Shown here: in pieces, positions 48,571 to 59,635 of the stretch
Layout: the number at the start of each line of letters is the position of its first letter
Numbering within the stretch: the stretch's first letter is position 1
Source: Sporobolomyces roseus
Lineage: Eukaryota; Basidiomycota; Microbotryomycetes; Sporidiobolales; Sporidiobolaceae
NCBI GenBank assembly: GCA_016617785.1
Contig: JADILM010000004.1
Span: 1,116,001-1,180,000, forward strand
Reading direction: 5' to 3'
DNA: 64,000 bases
The notes under the pieces: generated by a model
Seen by the model: only the letters and a program-made list of their open reading frames with translations
The model's database searches: none
Told to the model about the DNA's origin: nothing
Program-made: the position numbers and the translations under genes

Positions 48571-50723
48571 ATGATGTCCTCTTCCTCTTCGACAAGTATG
48601 AGTTACGTACCCTTATCGACTATATCCTCAAGAGGTTCACCTACTCTCGACAACGACAAAGAATTAGGCGACATCGCTTCAGAGCAAACAACTCCCTACC
48701 CACGACGATCTTCCTCCTTCCCTTTATTGTCATCTCGACGAACTAGTACATCTTCACTCTCACCAGAAGCAGACGATTGGATTCGACTCCGACAAGATCG
48801 TTCTTCTCAACGCAAAATCATCGGGTTGATTTGTGTGATCGCATTCGGACTAGTTTCAGCAGCAGTGTGGGTCAAGACGGATACGCGAGGGGTGACTTGG
48901 GCAACGCGAATGTTGATGGGAACTGTTACTGCACCATTCTTGATCCCTAAACCGACGAAACGAGTTCCTCCAGGTTCTCGTCGAGTTTTGACCAACCCTC
49001 TCGTCCCGACCGAACGACTCAAGTACGATGTCACTCTCACCCTCGAATCGATTCCCATCCACATCAAAGCTGGAGTCCCGACAGCTCTCGTCATCAGATG
49101 CGCTCACGCCGACCTCGAACAATGTGCAAAAAGTTATCGAGTCCTCTTGATCGGTCCGACGATTCGAGCAACCTACTTCAATGACTCGGAGGTCATCGGT
49201 ATTCGACACGTCAAAGTACACTTCCGAATCGACGATCCTGGACTGTATCAGATTTACGCGTGGCCAGAATTCGCAGAATGCGATTTTTGGTCAAGAGAAG
49301 AATTTTGGACTGGACCCCAGTGTGAGTCGAGGACACCTCTCACTAGTATGTTGCTCTACTGACTCGTGGATCACTCTGCTTGACAGTCTACAAGCTTGCT
49401 GTGGGAGGAACCCCGTTCGGAGTCAATGTTGAGGGATCACGTGAGTCTTTTTGCGAATCTTTCTCTTCTCGCTCAAGCGACTGATGAAAGACTTGGAAAC
49501 TTTTACAGCTCCCAAGGAAAGTAGTCGGGCTTGTACGGCTCATGATGATCTGTCTGGTCGATGGGTCTCGAAGAATCATTTCGCACCTCCGACTCTCGAA
49601 CCTGGTTCGCCTTTCTTCGATTGGATCCAAACTCAGGTGAGCTCTCACCCCTTTTCTCTATATCCCCCTTGTCGAGGTCGTCCTTCCATCGCCGCCACTG
49701 ACGAGTTCCCGTCTCTCGCAGTTCAATCCTTCTTCTCCTCCGACAATCAAAGGATTCCCTCCCGTCCGTCTCCCCGACTACCGAAGCTTCGACTACGTCT
49801 ACACTCCTTACAGCTGCAAGATCCCGCATCGATCAACTTTCGAATGGCTCGACGAAGTGAAACCGGATACAGTACTCGTGATTGGAGATGCTATCACTCG
49901 AGATTTCTTTTGTCTGAATTGGGGATTCGAAGATCAAGATGTTTGCCGTTACTCAACCGACTGGGACTATCGTGACAAGTGAGTACTGCTCTTCCTCTTC
50001 ATCGAGACGAGTCGAGCTTGTAGAGTTGTCAAGGCTGATTGTTCGCCTTTCGCGATTTCCCAGCAACAAACATATCGCTCACGTTCGTTCCGACAAAGGA
50101 ACCTCAAATCTCTACTTTCATTGGAATCCAGTCGCGTATCCAGATGGAGTCGCTGGTTACATCGACGCTCTCCCATCTCCTCCAACTCACATCTTCTTCG
50201 CTGCTCATCTATGGTTCACTCGACGTAATTCGACTCCCGAACACTATGTCGAGTCAGTGCGACCTTTCTTGAAAAGACTCGAACAAGTTGCACCGAGAGC
50301 AAAGATTGTCACTCGAACGAGTTCTTCAGCTGTTCAAGCACTCGTAAGTCGATAGACCTTGACCTTACTTTCCAACTGACGTTCTCTATCTCTACAGGGC
50401 TGCTTTGAGCTCGCCAATATTACTCGTTGGGCGCTTGAACCTGTCAACGAGGCTTACCTCAAGTGAGTCTACGCCGTAACCTTTTTCCTCGCTTCGAAAT
50501 TTGCTAATCTCCTTTGCCTCCTTCTTTAAGGCTACTTCACGACGAGTTCCCTCGCATCAAAGCTATCAACGCTTACCCTATCTACAACGATTTACCTCAG
50601 TCCTCGTCTGATGGAGCCAAATGGGAGCGCTTACCTGGTCAATCAACGCCGAGATCTGAAGAAGGAGCGATTGGACCTGCACTCACTGATCTCATCTTTG
50701 AAACGTGGAGACTACAAGGATAA
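48571..50723 (+). CDS. Type II membrane SGNH/PC-esterase-like protein, apparently inactive paralogue
   Basis: Seven exons (48571-49321, 49387-49440, 49509-49636, 49722-49978, 50064-50343, 50398-50462, 50531-50723) encode 575 residues. A Ser-rich cytosolic N-terminus precedes one membrane helix (IIGLICVIAFGLVSAAVWV, about residues 88-106), so the rest should face the Golgi/secretory lumen. A beta-rich region with paired cysteines follows. Then comes an SGRWV segment like the PMR5/NXPE N-domain and a Rossmann-like SGNH core. The expected GDS is GDA here (Ala368, nt 49890-49892), and the expected C-terminal D-x-x-H is N-x-x-P (nt 50568-50579). The fold seems kept while the catalytic triad is lost. 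The next gene retains all three residues. Family assignment is by motif and architecture. Confidence 0.78.
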
Positions 50724-51305
50724 GAGTACAGGATGGATTGCTTTTTGTACGCTTCTCAAGCTTCGGGTGTCCGGTTTTCGTTTTTCGTTTCGTCGCAAGA
50801 TCTTGTTGTAACTCGCTTCACGTTTCTCTCCTCTCTTCTCCTGAATCCGACGTTGGCGCGAACGACAGGCAGCTTGGATCGGGGATCACCTCTCTCTTGC
50901 GAAAGCTTCCTACCCTTCCCAAGGAATCGCCTTCTCTACTTTTTTTCAAGTTCAGAACTCACAGACGTCCTCGATCCATCTCTCCAAACGGGGCCCTTGT
51001 TTTCAGTCTCCCTCGTGTCGGAACCGACGAAATCATCTTCGTTGGTTGAAAGAGGATTCTACTCAAATTCTAGTGGCTCTTCGTCCTAGAAAACACGCTA
51101 ACCTTCTCCGCGTCTGACAAACGGCTGCTCCATATGCGTGCTTTGGAGCTTCCAGCTAGAATGGAAAAGAGGGTGATTGAAGTTCAAGATCGTTGACCTT
51201 TCGAATTCCATATCCTCCGACCTGATTCGACGCTCATCGACCTCGAAATACATCGTTGATACCATCTTTGGACGCTCTGGCTAGCTCCCCTCGTCGTCTA
51301 TCGCC
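50724..51305 (+). other. Spacer between SGNH-like paralogues
   Basis: About 580 bases. A short open frame near 50733-51089 overlaps the 3' flank but has no supporting structure. The promoter of the second paralogue is probably here. Confidence 0.45.
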
Positions 51306-53319
51306 ATGAGCCACACGCCTATCTCCGAATCACCTTCGACTCCGTCCTCCTGCTCTTCTTCTCCAAGCCGTCGACGTTCCCCCAGTCATGTTCCGCTGTT
51401 ACCGACTTCCGTTTCTCTCGACGATGATCTAATCTGGGGCATCAACTCGCAAGGGAGGTGGAAGGGAGGAGTGAGACGGAAAAGACCTATCGCAATCACT
51501 TTCTTCGTAATGATTGTTTTGTCTCTGTTTGGACTGGCCTACGTTACTCAAGAGGGAGAAGGGCTGTTCAAGGTGGAGTGGGTGTCGAACTACATAAAGC
51601 CGAAGACAACGACTCTCCTCCTCCCTCGATTCAGCGACAACGAACCTTTCTCTTATTATCCTCGACCTCTCACGAATCCAGTCGCACCGAAATGGGATCT
51701 CGACTTTGGTGCGTCTCTTCTACTGAATCAGCTAGCGTTTCTTCATGCTGAACTCGAACCTGTGTTAGACGATAAACTCACGATTGAAACCCTTCCTTCG
51801 CCTGTTCCCGTTTCAACTTCTTCGTCGATCATCTTCCACTGCGCGCACTCGAACATCACCATGTGCGCACAAGCGTACCGAGTCGTCTTCATTGGTCCGA
51901 CCATGCGTTCGACACCGTGGTCCGACTCGGTGCCACTCGACGAAAGGAGGGTCAAAGTTCATTTCAGGATCGCTGATCCGGGAGACTATCAAGTTTACGC
52001 TTGGCCAGAACACGAGCAATGTCATGACTTTCAACCGGAACTCCATGATTGGAAGATTCGACCCTGTGAGTTCACTCTGCGATTGAGCTATTTCGTTTCG
52101 CTCGCCCGAAACTAACGCGAGATTGTGTTCGCAGATTACAAACTCGCAGTCACACAAACTCCCGCTCATCTTCGAGTTGATGGACCACCTCCGAAAGACG
52201 GAGTGCGTGCTTGTACGCTCGAAGACGACTTGACGAACGGTCGATGGATCTCGCGAAAACACATCTCTCCAAAACATCAGCTCCCGACTTCGCCTCTCTA
52301 CGACTGGGCTCAAAGCCACCTCGATCCGACTCCTACCTCTCTCAAGACGATCACCAATTATCGAAAGTACAACTACATCTTCGCAAATTACGACTGCAAA
52401 GTGCCGCATCGAAGTTTCGAGGAACAGGTCGAGGAGATCAAACCTGAGCGAATGGTGTTCATCGGTGATAGTGTTACGAGGGATCAGTTCTGCTTGAACT
52501 ATGGTGTGTCAAATCAGACGAGAGGCGTCTGTCTATACGAGAAGTGGGGAAGCCCTTACGAAAAGAGGTGAGTCTCTTTGACTCCTGCTCCTCAAACATT
52601 CTAGCTCACTCTTCTCTACTCCTTTCCTACCCCTTCCCTCCCCTCTGATCAGCGACAAGCATATCACGATCCCTCGCTCGTCCGACAACGGCACTACGAA
52701 CCTGCACTTCCATTGGGAACCCCTAGGTGATCCTCAGTCAACCGAACGCTACATCCGATCCCTCCCTTCTCCGCCGACTCATATCTTCTTCGAAGTCGCA
52801 CTCTGGATCACTCAAGACAACGGATCCCCTCTCAACTATGTTGAAAAGATGAGGCCTTTACTCGAAACGCTTGTTCGAGTCGCGCCGAATGCGAAGATCA
52901 CGACGAGAACGAGTGCTAGTGCTGTACAAGCAATCGCTTGTTGGGATCTTCGGAATATCCGTCGTTTAGTACTCGAGCCCGTCAACAGAGCTTTCATCGA
53001 GTACGTTCCCACCGCCTCTACCTCTCCTACTCCCCTCCCGCGTTTCCATCGCTCCGGCTCTCTCGCACACAACGTCTCGTGGTTGACATTCGTCGTTTCC
53101 CGCAGACTCTTGAAAGAATTTCCCTCCGTCAACCTCCTCGACTCTTATCATATCTACGACGACAGACCCGATACATCCGAGGATGGTCGTCATTGGGAGC
53201 GAGTCAATGCAGATCCAGAATGGTCGAAACCTGAAGAAGGTGCCCTGACTTACGCGATGAGCGATATCATTTTTGAGAGTTGGCGATCGGAGAAGGAAAG
53301 AGAGATGTTCGGGATATGA
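51306..53319 (+). CDS. Type II membrane SGNH/PC-esterase-like protein, putative glycan O-acyltransferase or esterase
   Basis: Four exons (51306-52065, 52135-52567, 52653-53000, 53106-53319) encode 584 residues. The layout matches the preceding gene: Ser-rich N-terminus, one membrane helix (IAITFFVMIVLSLFGLAYV), a beta-rich domain (RRVKVHFRIADPGDYQVYAWP), a GRWIS segment and an SGNH-like core. The nucleophile motif is intact (MVFIGDSVTRDQFC, Ser at nt 52470-52472), and so is a C-terminal Asp-Ser-Tyr-His (nt 53140-53151). Proteins with this layout (PMR5/TBL, Cas1, NXPE) act on glycans in the Golgi, mostly as O-acetyltransferases. The substrate here is unknown. It has three introns against six in its neighbour. 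Confidence 0.8.
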
Positions 53320-53768
53320 GAGCAGAGTCGAGCTGAACGCATTGGGTTGTTTGTTAAGAGTAGTAATTAGCTGTTGTACCTTGAGTGTTGAATGCAACTT
53401 GCTGGTCAAGATAACTTTAGAAAGAGACGTATCACGGCGAGATCTGCGGGAGGAGAAGTGATCAGGGCTCGCTTGTGGATGATAGTGAGTCAGCGAGTCT
53501 CGAATCAGCGCAGCCCGCCAAACGAGAGAAGCAGAAACGAAGCGATACGTATAAAGGGAAGGAAACAGGACGACCGACAGCGAGAAAGGCTGCGAAGCAC
53601 CTGAAAGCGGAGTAGCCGCAATATAGCGAGCCAGAGAGCTACTCTGGCTATCCTAAGCGAGAATCTGAGAAAGCGAGTGACTGGTAAGAAACAAAGAAGC
53701 GAAGTCTATAGAAGTCCCGGTTCTCTCATCCTCCTCCACCTCAAACTCCACAGACCCAATCAATTACA
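53320..53768 (+). other. Intergenic region
   Basis: About 450 bases between the second SGNH-like gene and RBM8A. It is purine-rich in its middle part. I see no tRNA-like fold or coding region. Confidence 0.5.
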
Positions 53769-54749
53769 ATGCAGTCAGACCGTATGGATGTAGAAGCTAC
53801 TAACGGTGCGCTACTCCGATCCCCTCTCTCTTGTTGTCTTCATTTCGCTGATCCTCATCACTAAATCGGACTTGAATCCCTACAGACGCTGGAGTCAAGC
53901 GCAAAGGTCGTGGTCACTCTTCAAAGGATGGTGAGTCCTCTACACCGCTCTCTCTACTCAAAAGAGCTATGGTGGGGAGGAGGAGATTGTTATCTTTGAT
54001 GAAGCCCTCTCTTGCCGGCTCGCTGCCTATTGAACGTAAGCTGACCCATTGTGAGCGAGGCGATATAGGAGAAGGTGTGGAAGGGAAACAAACAGCTTAT
54101 CAATCTGTTGATACGCCAATGGATGATACCGCTTCGAACGCTCAACGATGTAAGCCTCGTCCTCCCTCTCCCTCTAGCTAGATCGAGGCTGACGACTAGC
54201 TCTATTCTACTCCCTCCTCTCCTCCTTCCCTTTACGACTCGTAACGATCTTCAAACTCGGAAATCGTCGATTTCTCAACTTCGCTGCCATTTCGAATATT
54301 GACCATCAACAGCTGTAGAGGGATGGATCGTGATTGTTACTGGTGTACACGAGGAAGCATCAGAAGAGGACGTGATGGATCGATTCTCGGATTACGGAGA
54401 TGTCAAGAACTTGCACTTGAATTTGGATCGACGAACGGGTTATGTCAAGGTATGCTTTTCTCCCTTTCTCCGTCAGCCCATCAGTCGAAGCTTACTCGAT
54501 CTCGGGAGTGTACAGGGTTACGCTTTGGTCGAGTACGAGACGAGGGAAGAAGCTGAAAAGGCGATCGCACAAGCTCCTCAAGAACCTCTGTTGGAACAAC
54601 AATTGTCATGTGATTTCGCTTTCGTCAGGCCACCGGTCGGAGCGAAAGAACCTGCAGTTTCATCAAGACCGGCAGCGGCGGCAGGAGGAGGAGGAAGAGG
54701 TAGAAGTGCGAGTCCTGCGAGGAAACCTTTAGTTACTCGAATTGATTAG
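53769..54749 (+). CDS. RBM8A: Exon-junction complex protein Y14
   Basis: Y14 pairs with Mago to mark spliced exon junctions on mRNA. The first exons encode [12 protein letters not shown] and a [11 protein letters not shown] segment, like the human KRKGRGF region. After the exon that ends with ASNAQR, an RRM starts at [16 protein letters not shown]. It continues with [20 protein letters not shown] and [17 protein letters not shown] and closes with DFAFVRPP. The tail is Arg/Ser/Gly-rich. A 140-nt intron upstream of about 54072 is the least certain join. Presence of Y14 argues against a budding yeast, which lacks the complex. Confidence 0.93.
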
Positions 54750-54947
54750 ACCCGGGGAGCTGAACAAAAAGAGGCAGCTTCGTTAGTGTAACAAAAATGA
54801 GATCTCAATCCATCGGAATGCAAGAGAGTACTATAGTCGATTTCGGTAGACCGTGTCGTAATGTTGAATGAGAGGGAAGTGTGCGAAACCAGGGGAAGAG
54901 CCGAGAGAACCTTTTGCTCTCCAACCTTTCACTTTCTGTTACCAATC

Positions 54948-56688
54948 ATGTCGTTCTACCCTAAGCTCGAAACTCCTTCTTACGAGTACCAGTACTTGAC
55001 TAAACCTTACACAGCCGGAATCGTCGGCTGTCCCTTCAGGTGAGTAACTCCTCTCCTTCCATCAGAGAGATTGATCCGATGTTCTCCATTTTTCATCTCC
55101 GAACTTTTTCTTTTGATCTCTCCTTTACTGATTGCGGGGTTTCTACTCCTTCTATCTCTGTGTATAGTGGTGGACAACCTAAAGCTGGTGTAGACGTGAG
55201 TTACTTGACTTCTCAAGGGAGAGGAGACAAAGGTCTCGGTTCGCTCACCTCCTTTCAAAAACTCTTTTTCTCTCTAGGCTGGTCCTCTTCAATTGATCGA
55301 ATCGGGTCTCGTAAAAGATATCGAGGTATGTAATAGCTACTTACTCGTCCCTATCCGAGGCGCGATTGACTTGACACCGGAGAGTAAACAGGGTCTCGGA
55401 TGGAAAGTCGATTTCCAAGGAGCTGATAAACTCACCCAATCGATTCATTCGGATGGATCTGCTGATCCTGATATCGGAATTCTAAAGAAGCCTCGTCTCG
55501 TGTCAAAGGTGCGTTCATTCGATTTCTATCGAGATTTCGTTCTTAGCTGATCTCCGTCATCTGAATCGTCGTACAGGTCTGCAAAGAGGTCTCTGAGCGA
55601 GTGTACGAACATGCACGAAAGGGCGAATTGACGGTGACTTTGGGAGGAGATCATTCGCTCGCCATGGGAACTGTCAGCGGTACTTTCAAGGCGTTCCCCG
55701 AAGCCGCTTTGATCTGGGTTGATGCTCATGCCGTACGTCCATGTTTCTCCTCACACTTTCCCTCTCAACGCGTTGTGCTGAAATTCGATAGTACAGGATA
55801 TCAACACTCCTTTAACGACTCCCTCTGGAAACTTGCACGGTTGTCCCGTCTCGTTCTTGATGGGTCTCCCCGGTACTTCGAAGGAGGAGATCCCTGAATT
55901 CGGATGGATCGAACCGGTACTCAAGAGTGAACGAATCGTTTACATTGGTTTGAGGGATATTGATGAAGGTGAAAGGAAAATCCTCAAGGAGAACAGTTCG
56001 TCTCACTCTCTCTCGATCTTCAGCTGGTCCCACTCGGGTTCAGTAGCTGATGAGCGATTCGATGAACAGACATCAAATGCTACTCGATGCACCATGTAGA
56101 CAAGTACGGAATTGGTAAAGTCGTCGAAATGGCTCTCGAGCATGTCGGGAAAGATCGTCCCATCCACCTCTCTTTCGATGTTGGTACGTCCTCACTTCAT
56201 TATCTCTAGGCTACGGAGTTCCGAGACTGACACGAGGATTGGACAACTGTAGATGCTCTCGATCCTACCGTCGCTCCTTCAACCGGAACTGCTGTACGCT
56301 CTCGCTTGCCAATTCAGTCGCTCCGTATTGACTGCGCATACTGATCAAACTTCTGACTCGCACAGGTTCGAGGTGGTCTCACTTTCCGAGAGGGTCACTA
56401 CATCTGTGAAGGTCAGTTCAAACCGCGTTCGAATCAACCTTGATCTGAGACTGATATCGACCGATGTTCTCCACTGATAGCTATCGCCGAAACTGGACGA
56501 CTCGTCTCTCTCGATGTCATGGTGAGTCCCTCGATCTCTTCTCGCTGCGCTCGAACGCTAGAAGTGCTGATTTTCCCGACTCTTCGTAGGAAATCAACCC
56601 TTCCCTCGGAGCTGTTCAAAGTGTACAACAAACTGTCGATGTCGGACGAAGTCTCGTTCGATCCGCACTCGGAGAGACTCTCCTCTAG
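54948..56688 (+). CDS. CAR1: Arginase
   Basis: This gene has about ten short exons starting at [15 protein letters not shown]. Arginase hydrolyses arginine to ornithine and urea in the cytosol. The manganese ligands are all visible: [20 protein letters not shown] and SFDVDALDP. The substrate loop [14 protein letters not shown] and the C-terminal [19 protein letters not shown] and DVMEINPSL are typical. It ends RSALGETLL. Several exons are under 60 nt, so a simple open-frame scan shows only fragments. PRO2 and ornithine acetyltransferase lie nearby. Confidence 0.96.
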
Positions 56689-56912
56689 AGTCACCTTTTG
56701 CAAAGTAGATTCGAAATTTCGTAGATTTCCCTCCCCAACTTCTCTTTCGTTATTTCTCGCAAACCCAAATTGAAACATCAAAGTATACATACAATGTATC
56801 ACTCTCCACATCAGACTGTCGAGGCGGTGAGTCTCCGCATTAGACGGCAAAGCGAAATGGTTGCGAAGATCAGCGACCGAGTTTTTTTTGGTTGACTAAA
56901 CCAGTTTCTCTC

Positions 56913-59067
56913 ATGCTTCGGTTCACTCTTAGTCGTTTCCTTCAACCCACTTTACGCCTCCGTTCGTTCAACACGACTTGGTCCACTTCCTACTCCCTCC
57001 CTTCCCACTCTACTTCTTCTTCAACAGTCACTTCTCCCTCTCGTTCTTTCTCTACCAGAATGCCTCATCAAGTTTATGCATCGACTGCTCCCGAAGCCAC
57101 TATCAAAGATTCTACCATGCATGGGGATCTCAAGGGTCAACAAGCCAACGTACTCAAATTGGAACAGATCTCGAGGGATTTCAGGACGTGAGTCTTTGTT
57201 TAAAGAGATTTCGAAAAATTCAGGGAGAGGTCCGAGGTGTCGGATGAGAGGCTGTGAACGCGTAGGATGGTATAGTTGGAGCTACTGGGGACTTTCTACA
57301 GGGGCGAGGGAGAGTAAGAGGGTTGGGGAGAGATGCCGAAAGGCGCCGATCAGTAGGGAACAAAGTCAAATTCGGTCAATCGAGGAAGAGCTCGTAAGTT
57401 TCTCTGGACGGAGGGACTGGCAAAGGAGTAACTCAAAAGAGGTCAAAGGATAGCGAGAAACATCTTTGAATCGAGAAGCAACTTTTGCTGACAATTTCGC
57501 GATGAATCCTTTCGCAGTGATACCATTACGATGCCTACTGATGAGATGTACGATATCATGAAGCACGCTTCAAGGGGTGACGATGTTTACGGCGTGAGTT
57601 TATCGACCTTTTCCCGAGATTGCAATTCCATTCCCTGCGCGAATAATTGAAAATTGATGAAAACCTGTGTCATGTCTTTCGATCGTTCATAGGAGGATCA
57701 AGCTACGAATGAACTGCAGGACAGGATCGCCAAACTCGCCGGTAAAGAAGCTGGTCTCTTCTGTGTTTCCGGTACCATGGTGAGTTTTCCCATTTTCTCT
57801 CTCTCTCCTTCATTCTCCTCGTATTGAACTCGCGTTACTTCGCCCCCTACGATAGACCAATCAACTCGCCATCCGTACTCACCTCGTCCAACCTCCCCAC
57901 TCGATCATTCTCGACGCTCGATCCCACGTCCACCTCTACGAAGCCGGAGGAGTAGCTATGCACTCCCAGGCTAGTTCTCACGCAGTCCCTCCCAAGAACG
58001 GTCATCACTTGACTCTCGAGGAAGTACTCGATAACGCCGTGTTCGGTGAAGACATTCATTCGGCTCCTACCAAACTCGTCTCCCTCGAAAACACCCTTTC
58101 CGGCAGTACGCACTCCCCTCTTTACTCGCTTGTCATTCGTGTACTGATCGAAATGCTTGAGTTGATTGTAGTGGTCTTCCCTCAAGAAGAAATTGTCAGG
58201 ATTAGTGAGAGGATGAGATCTGAGGGTATCATTATGCATTGTGATGGTGCGAGGATGTGGGAGGTCGTTGCGAAGACTGGAATGAGCTTGGAGGAACTCT
58301 GCAGACCATTCGATACCGTCTCGTTGTGCATGTCGAAAGGTTTAGGTGCTCCCATCGGAAGGTACGTGCCCTCTCCTTTCTTTCAATGTCGGAATCGCGA
58401 TCGATGAGATTTCGTTCTGCAGTGTTCTCGTTGGTCCTAGAAAGTTCATCGTATGTTCGATACACTCTCTCGATCTCATGCATTGCACCAACTGATCGAT
58501 AGTGTTGAATCGTGCTACAGGAGAAAGTCAAGTGGTTCCGAAAAGCTTTCGGTGGAGGTATTCGACAATGTGGTTCCCTCGCTGTCGCCGCCAACTGGTG
58601 TCTCGACAACCATCTCCCGAAACTTTCTGCAACTCACGATCTCGCCCGACACCTCGCCGTCAGTTTCGCTGAAATGGGTGCTGAACTCCTTCTTCCCGTT
58701 GGTACGTTCAAGCCTTCTCTCTCTCTCTCTCTTCCTGATTGAGCTAACGGAATGTCGTGTTGTAGAAACCAACATGTTATGGCTCGACCCTCAATCCCTC
58801 GGTTTCAACATTGCTGATCTCGCGAAACGAGCGAAATCTAGAGGTATCACTCTCGGTTCGAACCGAATGGTCGTTCATCACCAGGTTACGAAGGAGGCTT
58901 GCGATGAGTTGCTCGCCGTCGCGAGGGAGATGAAGGAGGAATGCAAGAACAACAACAAGAAACCGATTGATCAAGAACGAAATCTCCGTTATGCCGAGGG
59001 AACTTACGAGAAGGCAATTCAACCTCCCATCGCTCGATTGGGAACTGTGTATGGCCAAAATCAGTGA
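56913..59067 (+). CDS. GLY1: Low-specificity L-threonine aldolase with putative mitochondrial presequence
   Basis: Gly1 is a PLP enzyme that splits threonine and allo-threonine into glycine and acetaldehyde. The core starts at FRTDTITMPTDEM and includes GKEAGLFCVSGTMTNQLA, a DARSHVHLYEAGG stretch, and IIMHCDGARMWE, whose Asp binds the PLP nitrogen. The Schiff-base lysine is in CMSKGLGAPIGS. Upstream of the core are about 50 Arg/Ser/Thr-rich residues (MLRFTLSRFLQPTLRLRSFN) resembling a mitochondrial presequence. A second in-frame ATG at 57060 would give a cytosolic form. The first intron (57188-57517, 330 nt) is several times longer than typical here. Confidence 0.93.
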
Positions 59068-59635
59068 GAAGCTGACGCTGGTAAGAGTGGGAAGCGATAG
59101 AACGAGACTGGACGACTTGGGGAGGTAGAAAGGGGAATTTTCATTTTTTGGACTTGCGGGTCACTTGATGCTCCGATATGAGATATAGATAGGTTTCTCT
59201 CGTCTTACTCAGACACTCTGCACTGCTCCCCTCTTACTGTATTATAGACTGCACTTGCACATTTCCGCTCTTTCGTCGTTTGCGAGAGATTGCTTCTTTG
59301 CGAATGATTCCGGCTTGAGGGTCCTGGGTCTTATCCCACGGCCCTCGAGCTATCCTGACCTCCAATCGACAGACGACTCTCGCGCGAGCTGCCGTCTTCG
59401 ACCCTGTCGACTCTCAAAAGAGGGAACTCCGATTTCTTGCGAAATTTTCGATTTCCTCGCTCTCTCTCCCCCTCGAAAGCTCTCCTTCCTTCTTCGATCT
59501 CACCTATCTACGACAACAATCGTCTCGACCTCGAAACAACAGCCAGACCGAAACTCGGCGTTATCTCTGCGAAATTCCTTTTCCCCTCATCGATCCGCTC
59601 TTCCTTCCTCCTACAACTCACTCGACTCGGCCAAA
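59068..59635 (+). other. Intergenic region and 5' leader of ARG7
   Basis: About 570 bases. The reading frame of ARG7 stays open upstream to 59255 but has no ATG in that stretch, so I treat it as leader and promoter. It is CT-rich from about 59400. Confidence 0.55.

Noticed and set aside
53320..53768. Possible tRNA or small RNA in the spacer before RBM8A
   Set aside because: Short local inverted repeats are present, but no cloverleaf, T-loop consensus or CCA-compatible acceptor stem could be drawn.
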